From Ruegeria atlantica (GTDB lineage: Bacteria > Pseudomonadota > Alphaproteobacteria > Rhodobacterales > Rhodobacteraceae): a stretch of DNA of 64,000 nucleotides. Position numbers and translations under genes: made by a program. Where the stretch lies: positions 62,001-126,000 of the forward strand of contig WQBJ01000011.1 in NCBI GenBank assembly GCA_013032095.1. The letters run 5' to 3'. Below the pieces are notes generated by a model. The model saw only the letters and a program-made list of their open reading frames with translations. It did not search any database and was not told the origin of the DNA. Below are positions 1 to 9,496 of this stretch, piece by piece. The stretch's first letter is position 1; the number at the start of each line of letters is the position of its first letter.

Positions 1-65
1 AGGAGGCAAAGGCGGAATACGCCTTATGTTCAGATCGCACGAGCCAAATGCGGCAATGCGACCTT

Positions 66-163
66 AGCTTCCTACGCCAGTATCAACTGGGTCAGGTTCA
101 AAGGGTCGCGTCACCGGGTATTCACCTTATCAGCCTCTCAGTCCCTTAGGTGGGACTCCCCTG
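66..163 (-). ncRNA. TPP riboswitch (THI element)
   Basis: Read on the minus strand, this stretch has the conserved thiamine pyrophosphate aptamer blocks in order: GGGAGUCC and GGGACUGAGAGG, then GACCCUUUGAACCUGA, then ACUGGCGUAGGAAG. This is the standard THI-box consensus. It should bind TPP and repress a thiamin biosynthesis or transport gene. The controlled gene would be read leftwards and starts outside the window, so its identity cannot be given. Between the aptamer and position 1 there is a small inverted repeat (AAGGCG at 9-14 and CGCCTT at 20-25), which could belong to the expression platform. Confidence 0.92.
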
Positions 164-650
164 CATAAAACCGCGTTAGAGCGGAACAGGCCCGTTGTAA
201 AGACCTAGAGAGCGGTCACAAACGCCAGCACCCACAGAATCGTCTCAGGCGCGGCAAATTGTTTTACCATTGAGCCAACGCTAACCGACCAAGCTAGCTC
301 GGAGGGGTCTTGGGGATCTGTAATTTGTCAGCGTTCTGCACAGCCCACTCGTGCATTTCATGCAGCAGGGGGATCTCCTATCTGCGCTTCTGTATTTATG
401 TGACAAAACCGCCTAACAGCAGCCTCGGCTCAACCACGCATTCGGGGTTGTGAATGCGATTGCCCCGACGGAAAAAAGGTCGCGTGGTGGCGTGCTTGGA
501 GGGCTTCAATGAACATAAATTTCAACAGTGCGGCAGGCGGGAAACAAATTGTGATTAGAAATTAAACAATTACGCTCCAGTTTTGTGGTAGACTAGGTTG
601 AACTTAGCGCGCTGGGACGAAGGAGTACGAAACCTAGAGGAACGTTAAAG
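164..650. other. intergenic region upstream of prkA
   Basis: No convincing gene is visible between the riboswitch and prkA. Reading frames here are short and lack coding character. The last 110 bases are more AT-rich and must carry the promoter and leader of the prkA operon, but I cannot assign a clear sigma-factor motif. The prkA ribosome site (AGAGGA) lies about 10 bases before its ATG. Confidence 0.6.
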
Positions 651-2585
651 ATGGAGATTTTCGAGCAGTTTGCAGAAGAATATGGGCGGACCAAGCTCAT
701 CGAAATGACATTGCAGGACTATTTGCTGGAATGTCGTGAAGACCCTACAATGCGAGCTACCGCCGCCGAGCGGATGGTTGCCGCAATTGACGAACCAGAG
801 CTTGTCGACACCAGTCAAGAGGCTCGGCTCAGTCGGATATTCCTTAACCGGACTATCAAGCGATACAAACCCTTCCAGGACATATATGGCGTCGAGGAAA
901 CCATCGAACGCATCGTTGGCTTTTTCCGCCATGCCAGCCAGGGCCTCGAGGAGCGCAAGCAAATCCTCTATCTGTTGGGGCCAGTCGGCGGAGGCAAGTC
1001 AACGCTCGCCGAGAGCCTCAAAAACCTGATGGAGCGGCAGCCGATCTATGTGCTGAAGGCGGGTGACCAGATCAGCCCAATCTTTGAATCTCCACTTGGT
1101 CTATTCGATCGAGCGCAGATGGGGGATCTGCTGGAGAACAAGTACAACATCCCCAAACGGCTGTTGAACGGATTAATTTCACCCTGGGCTGTCAAGCGCC
1201 TACAGGAATTCGACGGCGATATTTCCAAATTTTCGGTTGTCAAACTCTATCCGTCGAAACTGCGCCAGATTTGCGTTGCGAAGACGGAACCCGGCGATGA
1301 AAACAACCAGGACATTTCTTCGCTTGTCGGGAAGCTCGACATACGCAAGCTGGAGGAATTCAGCCAGAACGACCCGGACGCTTATTCCTATTCCGGTGCT
1401 CTGAACCGCACCACGCAGGGTTTGATGGAATTCGTGGAGATGTTTAAGGCGCCGATCAAGGTTTTGCATCCCCTGCTGACAGCCACGCAGGAGGGGTCCT
1501 ACGCAGGCACAGAGAACATCGGCGCTTTCCCATTCCAGGGTGTTATCGTTGCGCATTCGAACGAAGCGGAATGGCAGCAATTCAAAAACAACAAGAACAA
1601 CGAGGCTTTCTTGGACCGGATCAGTCTGGTCAAGGTTCCCTACTGCTTACGTGCCTCGGATGAAATCCGTATTTACGAGAAGTTGCTTGAGGAAAGCAGT
1701 CTGGGCGAATCCCCCTGTGCGCCGGAAACACTGTCCATTCTGAGCCAGTTCAGCGTTCTGACACGGTTGAAAGAACATGAAAACTCGCCGACATTTTCCA
1801 AGCTCCGCGTCTATGACGGCGAAACATTGAAGGATACCGATCCCAAGGCGCGATCCGTGCAGGAATATCGGGATGCGGCCGGAGTGGACGAAGGTATGAC
1901 GGGCACATCCACCCGCTTTGCGTTCAAGGTGCTGTCCGAGACCTTCAATCACGACACCGAGGAAGTCGGCGCCGATCCGGTTCATCTACTCTATGTTCTT
2001 GAACAGGCGGTAAAGCGCGAACAATTCCCCGACGAGGTTGAAAGCCGGTACCTGTCTTTCATGAAAGACGATCTGGCACCGCGCTACGCGGAATTCATCG
2101 GCAACGAGATCCAAAAAGCCTATCTGGAATCGTATTCTGACTTTGGTCAGAACCTTTTCGACCGATACATCGCCTTTGCTGATGCCTGGATCGAAGATCA
2201 GGACTTTAAGGATCCGGATACCGGCCAAATCCTTAATCGCAGCGTTCTGGAACAGGAACTTGAAAAGATCGAAAAACCGGCCGGGATTTCCAACCCCAAG
2301 GATTTCCGGAACGAAGTGGTCAAATTCGTGCTGCGCGCGCGGGCCAACAATCGCGGTCGCAACCCTGACTGGCGCAAATATGAGAAGCTGAGACGCGTGA
2401 TCGAAAAGCGCATGTTCGGTCAGATTCAGGACTTGCTGCCGGTTATCAGCTTTGGTGCCAAGCGGGACAAGGAAACCGAAGCCAAGCATAACGAGTTCAT
2501 TGATCGCATGATCGGCCGCGGCTACACGCGCCGTCAGGTCAGGCGCCTGGTTGAATGGTACATGCGGGTCAACAAGGCAGGATGA
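651..2585 (+). CDS. prkA: PrkA-family serine protein kinase (YeaG)
   Basis: The 644-residue protein is the usual length for PrkA/YeaG. An AAA-type N-terminal region carries a Walker A motif GPVGGGKST at residues 110-118, and the PrkA C-terminal domain follows. In enterobacteria YeaG is a cytoplasmic stress- and starvation-linked kinase; the ATPase-like domain is seen here, the role is known from the family. It is first in a three-gene set with yeaH (15 bases downstream) and spoVR, the classic conserved trio. The ATG at 651 follows AGAGGA at good spacing. Long antisense frames within the gene are shadows. Confidence 0.95.
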   Translation: MEIFEQFAEEYGRTKLIEMTLQDYLLECREDPTMRATAAERMVAAIDEPELVDTSQEARLSRIFLNRTIKRYKPFQDIYGVEETIERIVGFFRHASQGLEERKQILYLLGPVGGGKSTLAESLKNLMERQPIYVLKAGDQISPIFESPLGLFDRAQMGDLLENKYNIPKRLLNGLISPWAVKRLQEFDGDISKFSVVKLYPSKLRQICVAKTEPGDENNQDISSLVGKLDIRKLEEFSQNDPDAYSYSGALNRTTQGLMEFVEMFKAPIKVLHPLLTATQEGSYAGTENIGAFPFQGVIVAHSNEAEWQQFKNNKNNEAFLDRISLVKVPYCLRASDEIRIYEKLLEESSLGESPCAPETLSILSQFSVLTRLKEHENSPTFSKLRVYDGETLKDTDPKARSVQEYRDAAGVDEGMTGTSTRFAFKVLSETFNHDTEEVGADPVHLLYVLEQAVKREQFPDEVESRYLSFMKDDLAPRYAEFIGNEIQKAYLESYSDFGQNLFDRYIAFADAWIEDQDFKDPDTGQILNRSVLEQELEKIEKPAGISNPKDFRNEVVKFVLRARANNRGRNPDWRKYEKLRRVIEKRMFGQIQDLLPVISFGAKRDKETEAKHNEFIDRMIGRGYTRRQVRRLVEWYMRVNKAG

Positions 2586-2600
2586 GGAGTCTATGCTCAA

Positions 2601-3923
2601 ATGGCCCATTTCATCGACCGAAGGCTAAACCCCAAGGATAAAAATCTTGGGAACCGCAGGCGATTTCTGCGCCGGGTTCGCTCTGCCGTCAAAGAGGCGG
2701 TTGACGAAAGCGTCCGGCGCCGAAAAATCGCCGATGTAGGCCAACAAGAAAACATCTCGGTACCGTCAGAAGGGATCGGGGAACCGCATTTTCAGCATGA
2801 CAGCAAAGGCGGTTCCAGACACCGGGTTCTGACCGGAAACAAGAAGTTCAAAGCGGGTGACCGGCTCAAGAAACCTCCATCTGGCCAAGGCGGGCAGGGT
2901 GGACGTGAGGGGGCCCCCGATGGGGAGGGCGAGGACGAGTTCATGTTCGTTCTGTCGCGGGATGAATTTCTTTCCCTGTTCTTCGAAGACCTCGAACTGC
3001 CTGACATGGTCAAGCACAGCCTGAAAGAGGTTACCGTCTCCAAACCGCATCGCATGGGCTATACTGCCGCCGGGACTCCCGCCAACCTCAGCGTTTCTCG
3101 AACGATGCGCAACGCTTTCGGTCGACGTCTTGCAATGCGGCGTCCGACGGACGCCGAGATACAGGCTCTCACACAACAGGTTGAAGAACTAGAGGCGCTA
3201 AAAAAACCAGATGCGGCGAGAAAAGCGGAAAGGCAGTTGCTGCGCGAGGAGCTCGACAAGATGCTACGGCGGCGCCAGATCGTTCCGTACATTGACCCGT
3301 TGGATGTGCGTTACAAGTATTTTGAGATGCGCCCCGAGCCGGCGGCAAATGCGGTGATGTTCTGCCTGATGGATGTTTCTGCCTCGATGGGAGAGCGGGA
3401 GAAGAATCTTGCCAAGCAGTTCTTCGTTCTGCTGCATCTTTTCCTCAAACAACGCTACGATAAAATAGATCTTGTATTCATCCGTCACACCCAGGTCGCG
3501 ACGGAAGTCGATGAAGACACCTTCTTTCATTCCCGCCAAACCGGCGGCACGGTCGTGAGCAGCGCACTCAACGAGATGAAAAAGATAATCGAAGCGCGCT
3601 ATCCGCCCTCGTTGTGGAACATTTATGCCGCGCAAGCATCCGATGGTGAGAATTTCAGTGGAGATTCCCAACTGTGCGCCGACCTGTTGAACAGTGAACT
3701 GATGAAGTGTTGCCAATACTTCGCCTACACGGAAATCGTCGACGAGACCGAAGCCAATCTGATGAACAGCGAAGATAACGGTATGGAACTGTGGCGCTCG
3801 TACCGACAGGTCGCAGAGGCCTGGCCAAACTTCGCCATGAAACGGATCGCGCGCGCCAGTGACATCTACCCGGTTCTGCACGAGTTGTTTGCGCGCAAGA
3901 CGAACGGAGTTTCCAATGGCTGA
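2601..3923 (+). CDS. yeaH: YeaH/DUF444 family protein with VWA-like domain
   Basis: This 440-residue protein belongs to the YeaH/YhbH (DUF444) family. The N-terminal half is basic and glycine-rich (about residues 80-115). Residues about 250-400 look like a von Willebrand A fold, with a MIDAS-type DVSAS at 258-262. The family always travels with PrkA and is thought to be a partner of that kinase; the biochemical role is not established. GAGGAG sits about 11 bases before the ATG. The last 8 bases overlap the start of spoVR, which points to translational coupling. Confidence 0.93.
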   Translation: MAHFIDRRLNPKDKNLGNRRRFLRRVRSAVKEAVDESVRRRKIADVGQQENISVPSEGIGEPHFQHDSKGGSRHRVLTGNKKFKAGDRLKKPPSGQGGQGGREGAPDGEGEDEFMFVLSRDEFLSLFFEDLELPDMVKHSLKEVTVSKPHRMGYTAAGTPANLSVSRTMRNAFGRRLAMRRPTDAEIQALTQQVEELEALKKPDAARKAERQLLREELDKMLRRRQIVPYIDPLDVRYKYFEMRPEPAANAVMFCLMDVSASMGEREKNLAKQFFVLLHLFLKQRYDKIDLVFIRHTQVATEVDEDTFFHSRQTGGTVVSSALNEMKKIIEARYPPSLWNIYAAQASDGENFSGDSQLCADLLNSELMKCCQYFAYTEIVDETEANLMNSEDNGMELWRSYRQVAEAWPNFAMKRIARASDIYPVLHELFARKTNGVSNG

Positions 3924-5400
3924 TAAGGCCGAAGCAAGTCAACCGTTGTTTGAAAGTGCCGAGTGGGATTTCGATACCATCCAGCGCAGCTATGACGCGA
4001 TCCAGCGTGTGGCAATTGACGAACTGGAACTTGACGTCTACCCAAACCAAATCGAAATAATATCGTATCAGCAAATGCTGGACGCCTATTCATCGACCGG
4101 GATGCCACTCATGTATCGGCATTGGTCTTTTGGGAAGCGTTTCGTTCACGAAGAGAAAGCCTACCGCAAGGGCGCAAACGGTCTTGCCTATGAGATCGTA
4201 ATCAATTCCGATCCCTGCATTTCGTACTGCCTCGAAGACAACACGATGGCACTTCAGGTCCTTGTGATTGCCCACGCGGCCTTCGGGCACAATCACTTCT
4301 TCAAGAACAATCACCTGTTTCGCCAATGGAGCGATGCGCAGGGTATTCTTGACTACCTCGACTATGCACGCGGTTTTATTGCCCAATGCGAAGAACAGCA
4401 CGGGGAACGCGAGGTTGAGCATTTACTCGACGCGGCCCACGCGCTCATGCCGTCGAGCGTTTTCCGGCACAGGCGTCCTCCCCACTCATCGCTCGCAGAT
4501 GAAAGAACACGGCAGCGTGAGCGGCGCATCGAAGAAGAACGGGCGGTACATTACCTGTGGGACGCTTTCGATCATCCAACGCAGTCCTCGAAAACCGATG
4601 AAGAGGCACGGAAACGCAAGCGCGAAATGGGGTTGCCGGAAGAAAACCTGCTCTATTTCGTCGAACGTCACAGCCCGGTTCTGAAGTCTTGGCAACGTGA
4701 AGTTTTGCGCATCGTTCGCAACATAGCACAGTATTTCTACCCGCAGCGCCAGACCAAAGTGATGAACGAAGGATGCGCCTGCTTCGTCCACTATTACATC
4801 ACCAACGAGCTTCACCGCGCCGGTTTGTTGACGGATGGTGCCATGCTCGAGATATTGCACAGCCATACCAATGTGCTGACGCAGCCAGACTTTGACGCCC
4901 CGAACGCGATGGGGATCAACCCTTATGCATTGGGGTTCGCGATGATGCAGGATATCCAACGCATCTGCACCGACCCGACCGAGGAAGACCGGGAATGGTT
5001 CCCAGACATAGCGGGCAGCCGCGCTTGGCGCGAAATTTTAAAGGACGCTTGGGCCAACTATCGCGATGAGAGTTTCGTTCAGCAGTTCCTCAGCCCCAAT
5101 GTCATGCGTCGGTTCCGCATGTTTTCGCTAACAGATGACGATGGAAAACCCTTCTACACAGTCGACGCGATTCATGACGAACGCGGCTATCACCAAGTGC
5201 GTGACACCTTGGCGCGCAGCTTCGACGTTGCGGAACACGACCCCGATATTCAGATCGTCGATGTGGACTTAATGGGGGATCGCCACCTCAGGCTGAATCA
5301 TTCTGTTCGCAATGGCGTGCCGCTGGATAAAAAAGCCTGTGAAGCGACCTTGGGCCATCTACGGCAAATCTGGGGTTTCGACGCGGCGTTCGAAAACTAG
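3916..5400 (+). CDS. spoVR: SpoVR family protein (YcgB-like)
   Basis: The 494-residue product matches the SpoVR/YcgB family in length and context (third gene of prkA-yeaH-spoVR). The family is named for a Bacillus protein that affects spore cortex formation; in non-sporulating bacteria it is a conserved stress-associated protein of unknown activity. I chose ATG 3916 rather than an upstream start at 3859, because it follows CGGAG at proper spacing, begins MADKAEASQPLF, and avoids a long overlap with yeaH. No signal peptide or membrane segment is visible. The operon appears to end here, with a convergent cyclase gene beyond. Confidence 0.92.
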   Translation: MADKAEASQPLFESAEWDFDTIQRSYDAIQRVAIDELELDVYPNQIEIISYQQMLDAYSSTGMPLMYRHWSFGKRFVHEEKAYRKGANGLAYEIVINSDPCISYCLEDNTMALQVLVIAHAAFGHNHFFKNNHLFRQWSDAQGILDYLDYARGFIAQCEEQHGEREVEHLLDAAHALMPSSVFRHRRPPHSSLADERTRQRERRIEEERAVHYLWDAFDHPTQSSKTDEEARKRKREMGLPEENLLYFVERHSPVLKSWQREVLRIVRNIAQYFYPQRQTKVMNEGCACFVHYYITNELHRAGLLTDGAMLEILHSHTNVLTQPDFDAPNAMGINPYALGFAMMQDIQRICTDPTEEDREWFPDIAGSRAWREILKDAWANYRDESFVQQFLSPNVMRRFRMFSLTDDDGKPFYTVDAIHDERGYHQVRDTLARSFDVAEHDPDIQIVDVDLMGDRHLRLNHSVRNGVPLDKKACEATLGHLRQIWGFDAAFEN

Positions 5401-5538
5401 CAACGACTGTGATGCAAACTTCGGGCTCGGATTGGCAAGAGTGCCGGTGCCTGTCGCTGACATTGGGTGTCGTCAAGTTATTGACCTTGCACCTTCAATT
5501 GCGCAGCGCGGTTCATGATTGGTTGTGCTTCCCTCGCC

Positions 5539-5602
5539 CAGTCATTTTGATCCTATCGCAGCACAACAACTTCCGTGTCATAGCAACTAGTTGTCAAAGC
5601 CC
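5539..5602. repeat. dispersed 64-bp repeat, copy 1
   Basis: This stretch aligns without gaps with 12558-12621 in the same orientation. Over 5556-5602 I count 39 of 47 identical bases, and the preceding 17 bases match more weakly. The best block is TGTCATAGCAAC (12 bases identical), flanked by ACAACTTCC and AGTTG, so the copies can form a small hairpin (CAACT with AGTTG). Both copies lie in gaps between convergent genes, which would suit a terminator, a small RNA end or a protein site. The function is unknown. Confidence 0.7.
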
Positions 5603-5622
5603 CTGAAAACCACGGGTGGTGC

Positions 5623-7389
5623 TTATTCAGGCAGGCCAGCTTCGCGTAAGACGTGCATCAGGCGGTCGAGCGCAGCCTGATCCCTATACGGCTGGGTCCT
5701 GGCATATTCGGACAGACGAAACGTCGGATCACTTTTAATGACTTCATCTGCAAAACGGCGCGCCTCGTCAGGAGCCGACGCAATCCCGTAGTCGCTGCAA
5801 AGAATGATGCGCGCATCATTGTTCTTCGGATTAAGCCGCAACGACTCCTTCGCTGCCGGGATCGAAAGCGCGACGTTCCCACAATCCCGGTAGGCGACCG
5901 CAAGTATATCAATCAACCAGACCGGATACACTTTCTCAAGTTGAAGGGCTTCTTTCGCGCTCTCGACGGCTGACTCTGCATCGCCGCAATAATTCGACAC
6001 GAGGCCGAGCAGGGCATGTGCCAATGGGCAACTCGACCGAAGCACTGCTCCAGCTGTACACAATGACAACGCTTCATCATACTTCCCCTCGAGAAGCAGA
6101 AGATGTCCAAGGACGGCATGGCCAATGCCGTTGTTATCCTCGTACTCCATGGCCCTCCGCGCCCAAGTGGCCGCCAGTTCCATGGACGTGGCCGCAGAGT
6201 CGGTCCACTTAAAGAATCCGTCCATCCAATGTGTGACCGCCACGTAGCTCGGACCCACTACCGAGTCGGGCTGGACGCGGTAAAGTTCTTCGAACAATCC
6301 GCGAGCAGTTGCATTGTCCTCCGGATTCAGTTCGTAGAAGTAGCTGGCACCACGGTAGTAGTGCTCCGCTGCTTCCGGGCTGTTGAGTTTCGCGAACCAA
6401 ATGCGATTCCGTTCGTTCGTGGCCAGTTCTATGTTCAGCGCTGAGATGATCTCGCGCGTGATGTCATCCTGAACCTGAAAGATGTCATCAAGAACGTGAT
6501 CATAGCGTTGCGCGTATATGGTTTGCCCCATGTCCACATCAGTGAGTTGAACTGTGACCCGAACACGATTGCCGGCCTGCTGAACGGCGCCTTCGAGGAT
6601 ATAACGAGCACCGAATTCGGCGCCCACTGTTGGCGCAGAGACGTCTTTCCCACGATAGGAATTTAAGGCCGGCGCATGGACCAGAAATAGTCCGGAAAGC
6701 TGTGTCAGCGCCGCCGAGATACCGAACCTGAGGCCATCCGCGAGATAGTCTTTGTCGGGTTCGGAACCCAGACACTTGAAGGGGACAATCGCGACGCAAG
6801 GCCGTTCCGGAGGGTCAAATTCAAGCGCTGATGCAGTTTGCATGGATGCCTCTCGCGTCACCTCTTCGATAGGCACACGGTAGGCGCGCACCTGACCTTC
6901 AATATTTTTGAGTGTTTTCTCACCCATAAACTCCAGCGCTTGAGTGATTTTGCCCACAACTTGATCGTAGATCGCCCCGCTGATCCAGATGCTCCCGGCA
7001 TCGGCCAACGTCTCGAGCCGGGCGGCGACGTTTACAGCGTCGCCAAACAGGTCATCACCCTCGACCATTACGTCGCCCAGATTGATGCCAATACGAAATG
7101 ACATGACGCGGTCTTCCCGGAGGTCGGCATTGCTCTTCTCGAGGTTTCGCTGGATTTCAATTGCGCAGCGCACGGCTTCCACCGGGCTTGGGAATTCGGC
7201 TATCACGCTGTCGCCAGCAGATCCGAAAACACGCCCGTTATGGCCGGCGACCAAATCGTCAATGACCTCGCGATGGGCTTTAAGCGTTTGCAAGGTTGCT
7301 TCCTCGTCCGCATCCATGAGACGGCTGTATCCAACCGCGTCAGCCGCAAGGATAGTAGAAAGCCTTCTTTGAACTTTATTTTCCGTCAT
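5623..7389 (-). CDS. class III adenylate/guanylate cyclase with TolB-like and TPR regions
   Basis: The 588-residue protein has a class III nucleotide cyclase domain at about residues 8-180. Likely metal-binding aspartates lie in AADAVGYSRLMD (D17) and GSAGDSVIAEF (D60). A TolB-like segment at about 195-335 starts CVAIVPFKCLGSEPDKDYLADGL, and the C-terminal half has tetratricopeptide-like helices. This architecture is common and often multiplied in alphaproteobacteria; the product is probably cAMP and the signal is unknown. No membrane segment is seen. A close architectural paralogue lies at 28667-30421. GGAGG lies about 11 bases before the ATG. Confidence 0.9.
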   Translation of the reverse strand: MTENKVQRRLSTILAADAVGYSRLMDADEEATLQTLKAHREVIDDLVAGHNGRVFGSAGDSVIAEFPSPVEAVRCAIEIQRNLEKSNADLREDRVMSFRIGINLGDVMVEGDDLFGDAVNVAARLETLADAGSIWISGAIYDQVVGKITQALEFMGEKTLKNIEGQVRAYRVPIEEVTREASMQTASALEFDPPERPCVAIVPFKCLGSEPDKDYLADGLRFGISAALTQLSGLFLVHAPALNSYRGKDVSAPTVGAEFGARYILEGAVQQAGNRVRVTVQLTDVDMGQTIYAQRYDHVLDDIFQVQDDITREIISALNIELATNERNRIWFAKLNSPEAAEHYYRGASYFYELNPEDNATARGLFEELYRVQPDSVVGPSYVAVTHWMDGFFKWTDSAATSMELAATWARRAMEYEDNNGIGHAVLGHLLLLEGKYDEALSLCTAGAVLRSSCPLAHALLGLVSNYCGDAESAVESAKEALQLEKVYPVWLIDILAVAYRDCGNVALSIPAAKESLRLNPKNNDARIILCSDYGIASAPDEARRFADEVIKSDPTFRLSEYARTQPYRDQAALDRLMHVLREAGLPE

Positions 7390-7661
7390 ACTACCGGTTT
7401 CCTCCGGTCACGGTTCTGTGATGTCATCTTACATTTTGCGCGACTGCAAGTCCATCAACGTAGGCCGGTATAGCCGGGTTCTTGCTCGCCGATTGAAAGA
7501 GTGCAGGGGGCTGGCAGCACTGTCCAAACTGCTGATCGGGCTATTGGTTTTGGGTAATTGCTTCGACCTCCGTTCGGAACGGAATGGGCATTTGTAGGAG
7601 GGTCAAGTCAACGAATTACCGTCTCGCACAATACCTCTTGAACGCTATAGCGGTCGAGGAT

Positions 7662-8291
7662 TCAACCAGCCTCTGCAAACCAGTTGTTACAGTTCGCCTC
7701 ATTTCCGCGGTCGATTGCCAAATCCATTTCGGCGATTTCCTCTATGAAAAGGGGAAGATGTATCCCGGCGACAAGGTTGGGAGAGCACGTAAGGGCAACT
7801 CTATCAGAATGAAGCTTTTGTTTTGAAAGACCTGGCCAATCTGCAAACCCGTACTGGACGGGGGCATGAAAATCGGAACTGTGCAATTCGTCCGTTTCGT
7901 ATGAGAATGAAAGTTCTAGCGTCAGATCAGGATGCATCGAATGGAAGCTGTTCAATGCCGGAAGAAATTCGCGGTTTCCGTACCACGGAATCACTGAAAT
8001 CCGCAGTGTGCTAACCATTTCAGAAGAATTGAACCGCCGAAGAACATTGTCTACTGCATCCAACGACTGCGTCAACTTTGCCGCCAACGCCTGCGCCGTT
8101 TCGGTAAGTGAGGCCCCTAGTGTTGATCGCACCAACAGATGTATTCCTAACGTTTTTTCTAGCGCGCGGATCTGATGAGAAATTGCCACCTGAGTGATAG
8201 AAAGTTCTTCGGCCTCCAATTTGAAACTCAGGTACCGAGCAGTTGCTTCAAAAGCGCGTACCTGGTTTAGCGGAGGAAGGCCCCGGCTCAT
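7662..8291 (-). pseudogene. truncated LysR-family regulator (GcvA-like)
   Basis: The 209-residue frame starts like a normal GcvA-type LysR protein (PPLNQVRAFEATARYLSF) with an intact winged-helix region and the first effector-domain half. It stops at WFAEAG, where relatives continue for roughly 90 residues. Translating past the stop gives about 17 residues and another stop, with no recognisable LysR C-terminus, so this is a deletion rather than a single nonsense change. I call it a pseudogene, although a short DNA-binding protein could still be made. The MBL-fold gene lies upstream on the same strand but has its own divergent LysR gene. Confidence 0.65.
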
Positions 8292-8403
8292 GACGGCGGA
8301 GGGTGAGAAAATCTAGCCCCCTCATGAAATATCGTCGTTTGTTCGGCTCCACAGCGACAGACAACTGTGAATTTATCAGCCAATCGGGATTGGGTAGCTA
8401 AAA

Positions 8404-8450
8404 CCTTACAATTCTAAGGCAGAGTGCCGATTCGAAAGAACCGGCATTCT
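8404..8450 (-). terminator. paired stem-loops after the MBL-fold gene
   Basis: Two inverted repeats lie next to each other: CCTTA 8404-8408 with TAAGG 8415-8419, and AGAGTGCCG 8421-8429 with CGGCATTCT 8442-8450 (nine pairs with one G-U). Read on the minus strand, the small stem is followed by TTTT. This fits a terminator for the gene ending at 8502. The plus-strand reading also gives a stem followed by GTATTTT. Assigned by eye; no folding energy was computed. Confidence 0.5.
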
Positions 8451-8501
8451 GTATTTTGGCATTGCACAGCCAGACAGGTTCGTTTCCCTAACTTTTTGTC
8501 C

Positions 8502-9365
8502 CTAAGGCCAGGAACGTTCACCTTCGATGACTTGCGCGCTTAGCTCAAGGTCGCCCACGTTTTCGAAGTCTGGATACGCTTTCTGCATCGCCGCGACCAA
8601 CGCGGTAGAGTTTTCTGCCTTCTCCGACGCAGCTTCAAACGCAGCGACGTATTCTCTTGTAAAGTCAACGATGCTTTCATCCTCAGCGCTCTTGCCGATG
8701 AGGTGCCCCGGAATTATCCGCTCAGCGTTGAGTGCGGTAATCTGGTCCAATGTCGCACGCCAGTTGTCGCGGCTTTCGGGTGTTTGATTGTCCGCAAGCC
8801 AGACATGGACGTTTTCATACAGAACCACACCGCCCAGAACGGTTTTTTCGGTGGGAGCCCAGAGGAACGTGTGGGCAGGATCGTGGCCTTCCAGTCCGAC
8901 AACCTGAAGGGTTTCCCCGTCTACGGTCAGACTGTCGCCTTCTAGAACGTCTGGGATGATTAATTCGGTAGGCGCATTTTCATCGAGGATCGGTCCCCAG
9001 AAATCATACTTGAGTTGAATTGTCTTCTCGATCCCCTTCACGGTTTCTGGTGTGGCGACGATTTTAACATCGGGATAGGCCGCGCGGATCGTATCCAGCC
9101 CGAAATAGAAATCGGGGTCTTTGTGGCTGATGAAAACAGTCGTGAGCGGTTTGCCGGTGGCTTTGATCATGCCGACCAGTTGTTCAGCATCGTCCTTTTC
9201 AAACTGCGCGTCGATCAGCAGCACTTCATTCGGCCCTTCGATCAGATTTGAAGACACCGGAAACAGGCTGCCTTCACCCGGTGTGAAATGGGTGATCTTA
9301 AGATCAGCAGCCAATGCAGCCGTCGTGATCATCATAGCTGCTGTAGCTGTCAGGATTGCATTCAT
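8502..9365 (-). CDS. periplasmic metallo-beta-lactamase-fold protein with altered zinc motif
   Basis: I start this 287-residue protein at ATG 9365 because AAGGAG sits six bases before it and the product opens with a signal peptide (MNAILTATAAMMITTAALAA). The rest resembles MBL-fold hydrolases: VFISHKDPDFYFG at about 78-89, GLEGHDPAHTF at about 158-168, and IIPGHLIG near 218. The usual HxHxDH signature reads H81-K-D83-P-D85-F86, so the second and last histidines are replaced. Either an unusual metal site or a lost activity is possible. A divergent LysR gene begins 131 bases upstream and probably regulates it. The substrate is unknown. Confidence 0.82.
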   Translation of the reverse strand: MNAILTATAAMMITTAALAADLKITHFTPGEGSLFPVSSNLIEGPNEVLLIDAQFEKDDAEQLVGMIKATGKPLTTVFISHKDPDFYFGLDTIRAAYPDVKIVATPETVKGIEKTIQLKYDFWGPILDENAPTELIIPDVLEGDSLTVDGETLQVVGLEGHDPAHTFLWAPTEKTVLGGVVLYENVHVWLADNQTPESRDNWRATLDQITALNAERIIPGHLIGKSAEDESIVDFTREYVAAFEAASEKAENSTALVAAMQKAYPDFENVGDLELSAQVIEGERSWP

Positions 9366-9496
9366 CGTCATCTCCTTTGTCAGTGGGCAACCTTGCATGG
9401 CAGTTGCAGTTGCCTTGTGCGTGACAAATAGGGAGTCGACGTCGTCAACTAAATACGCATTATATGGACTTAGCGTCAGCGAAAAGATGACAATAA

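Noticed and set aside
645-5000. Long antisense frames over prkA, yeaH and spoVR (for example 1986-2609 and 3264-3881 on the minus strand)
   Set aside because: They lie opposite well-identified genes, have no recognisable domain and follow the codon bias of the sense strand.
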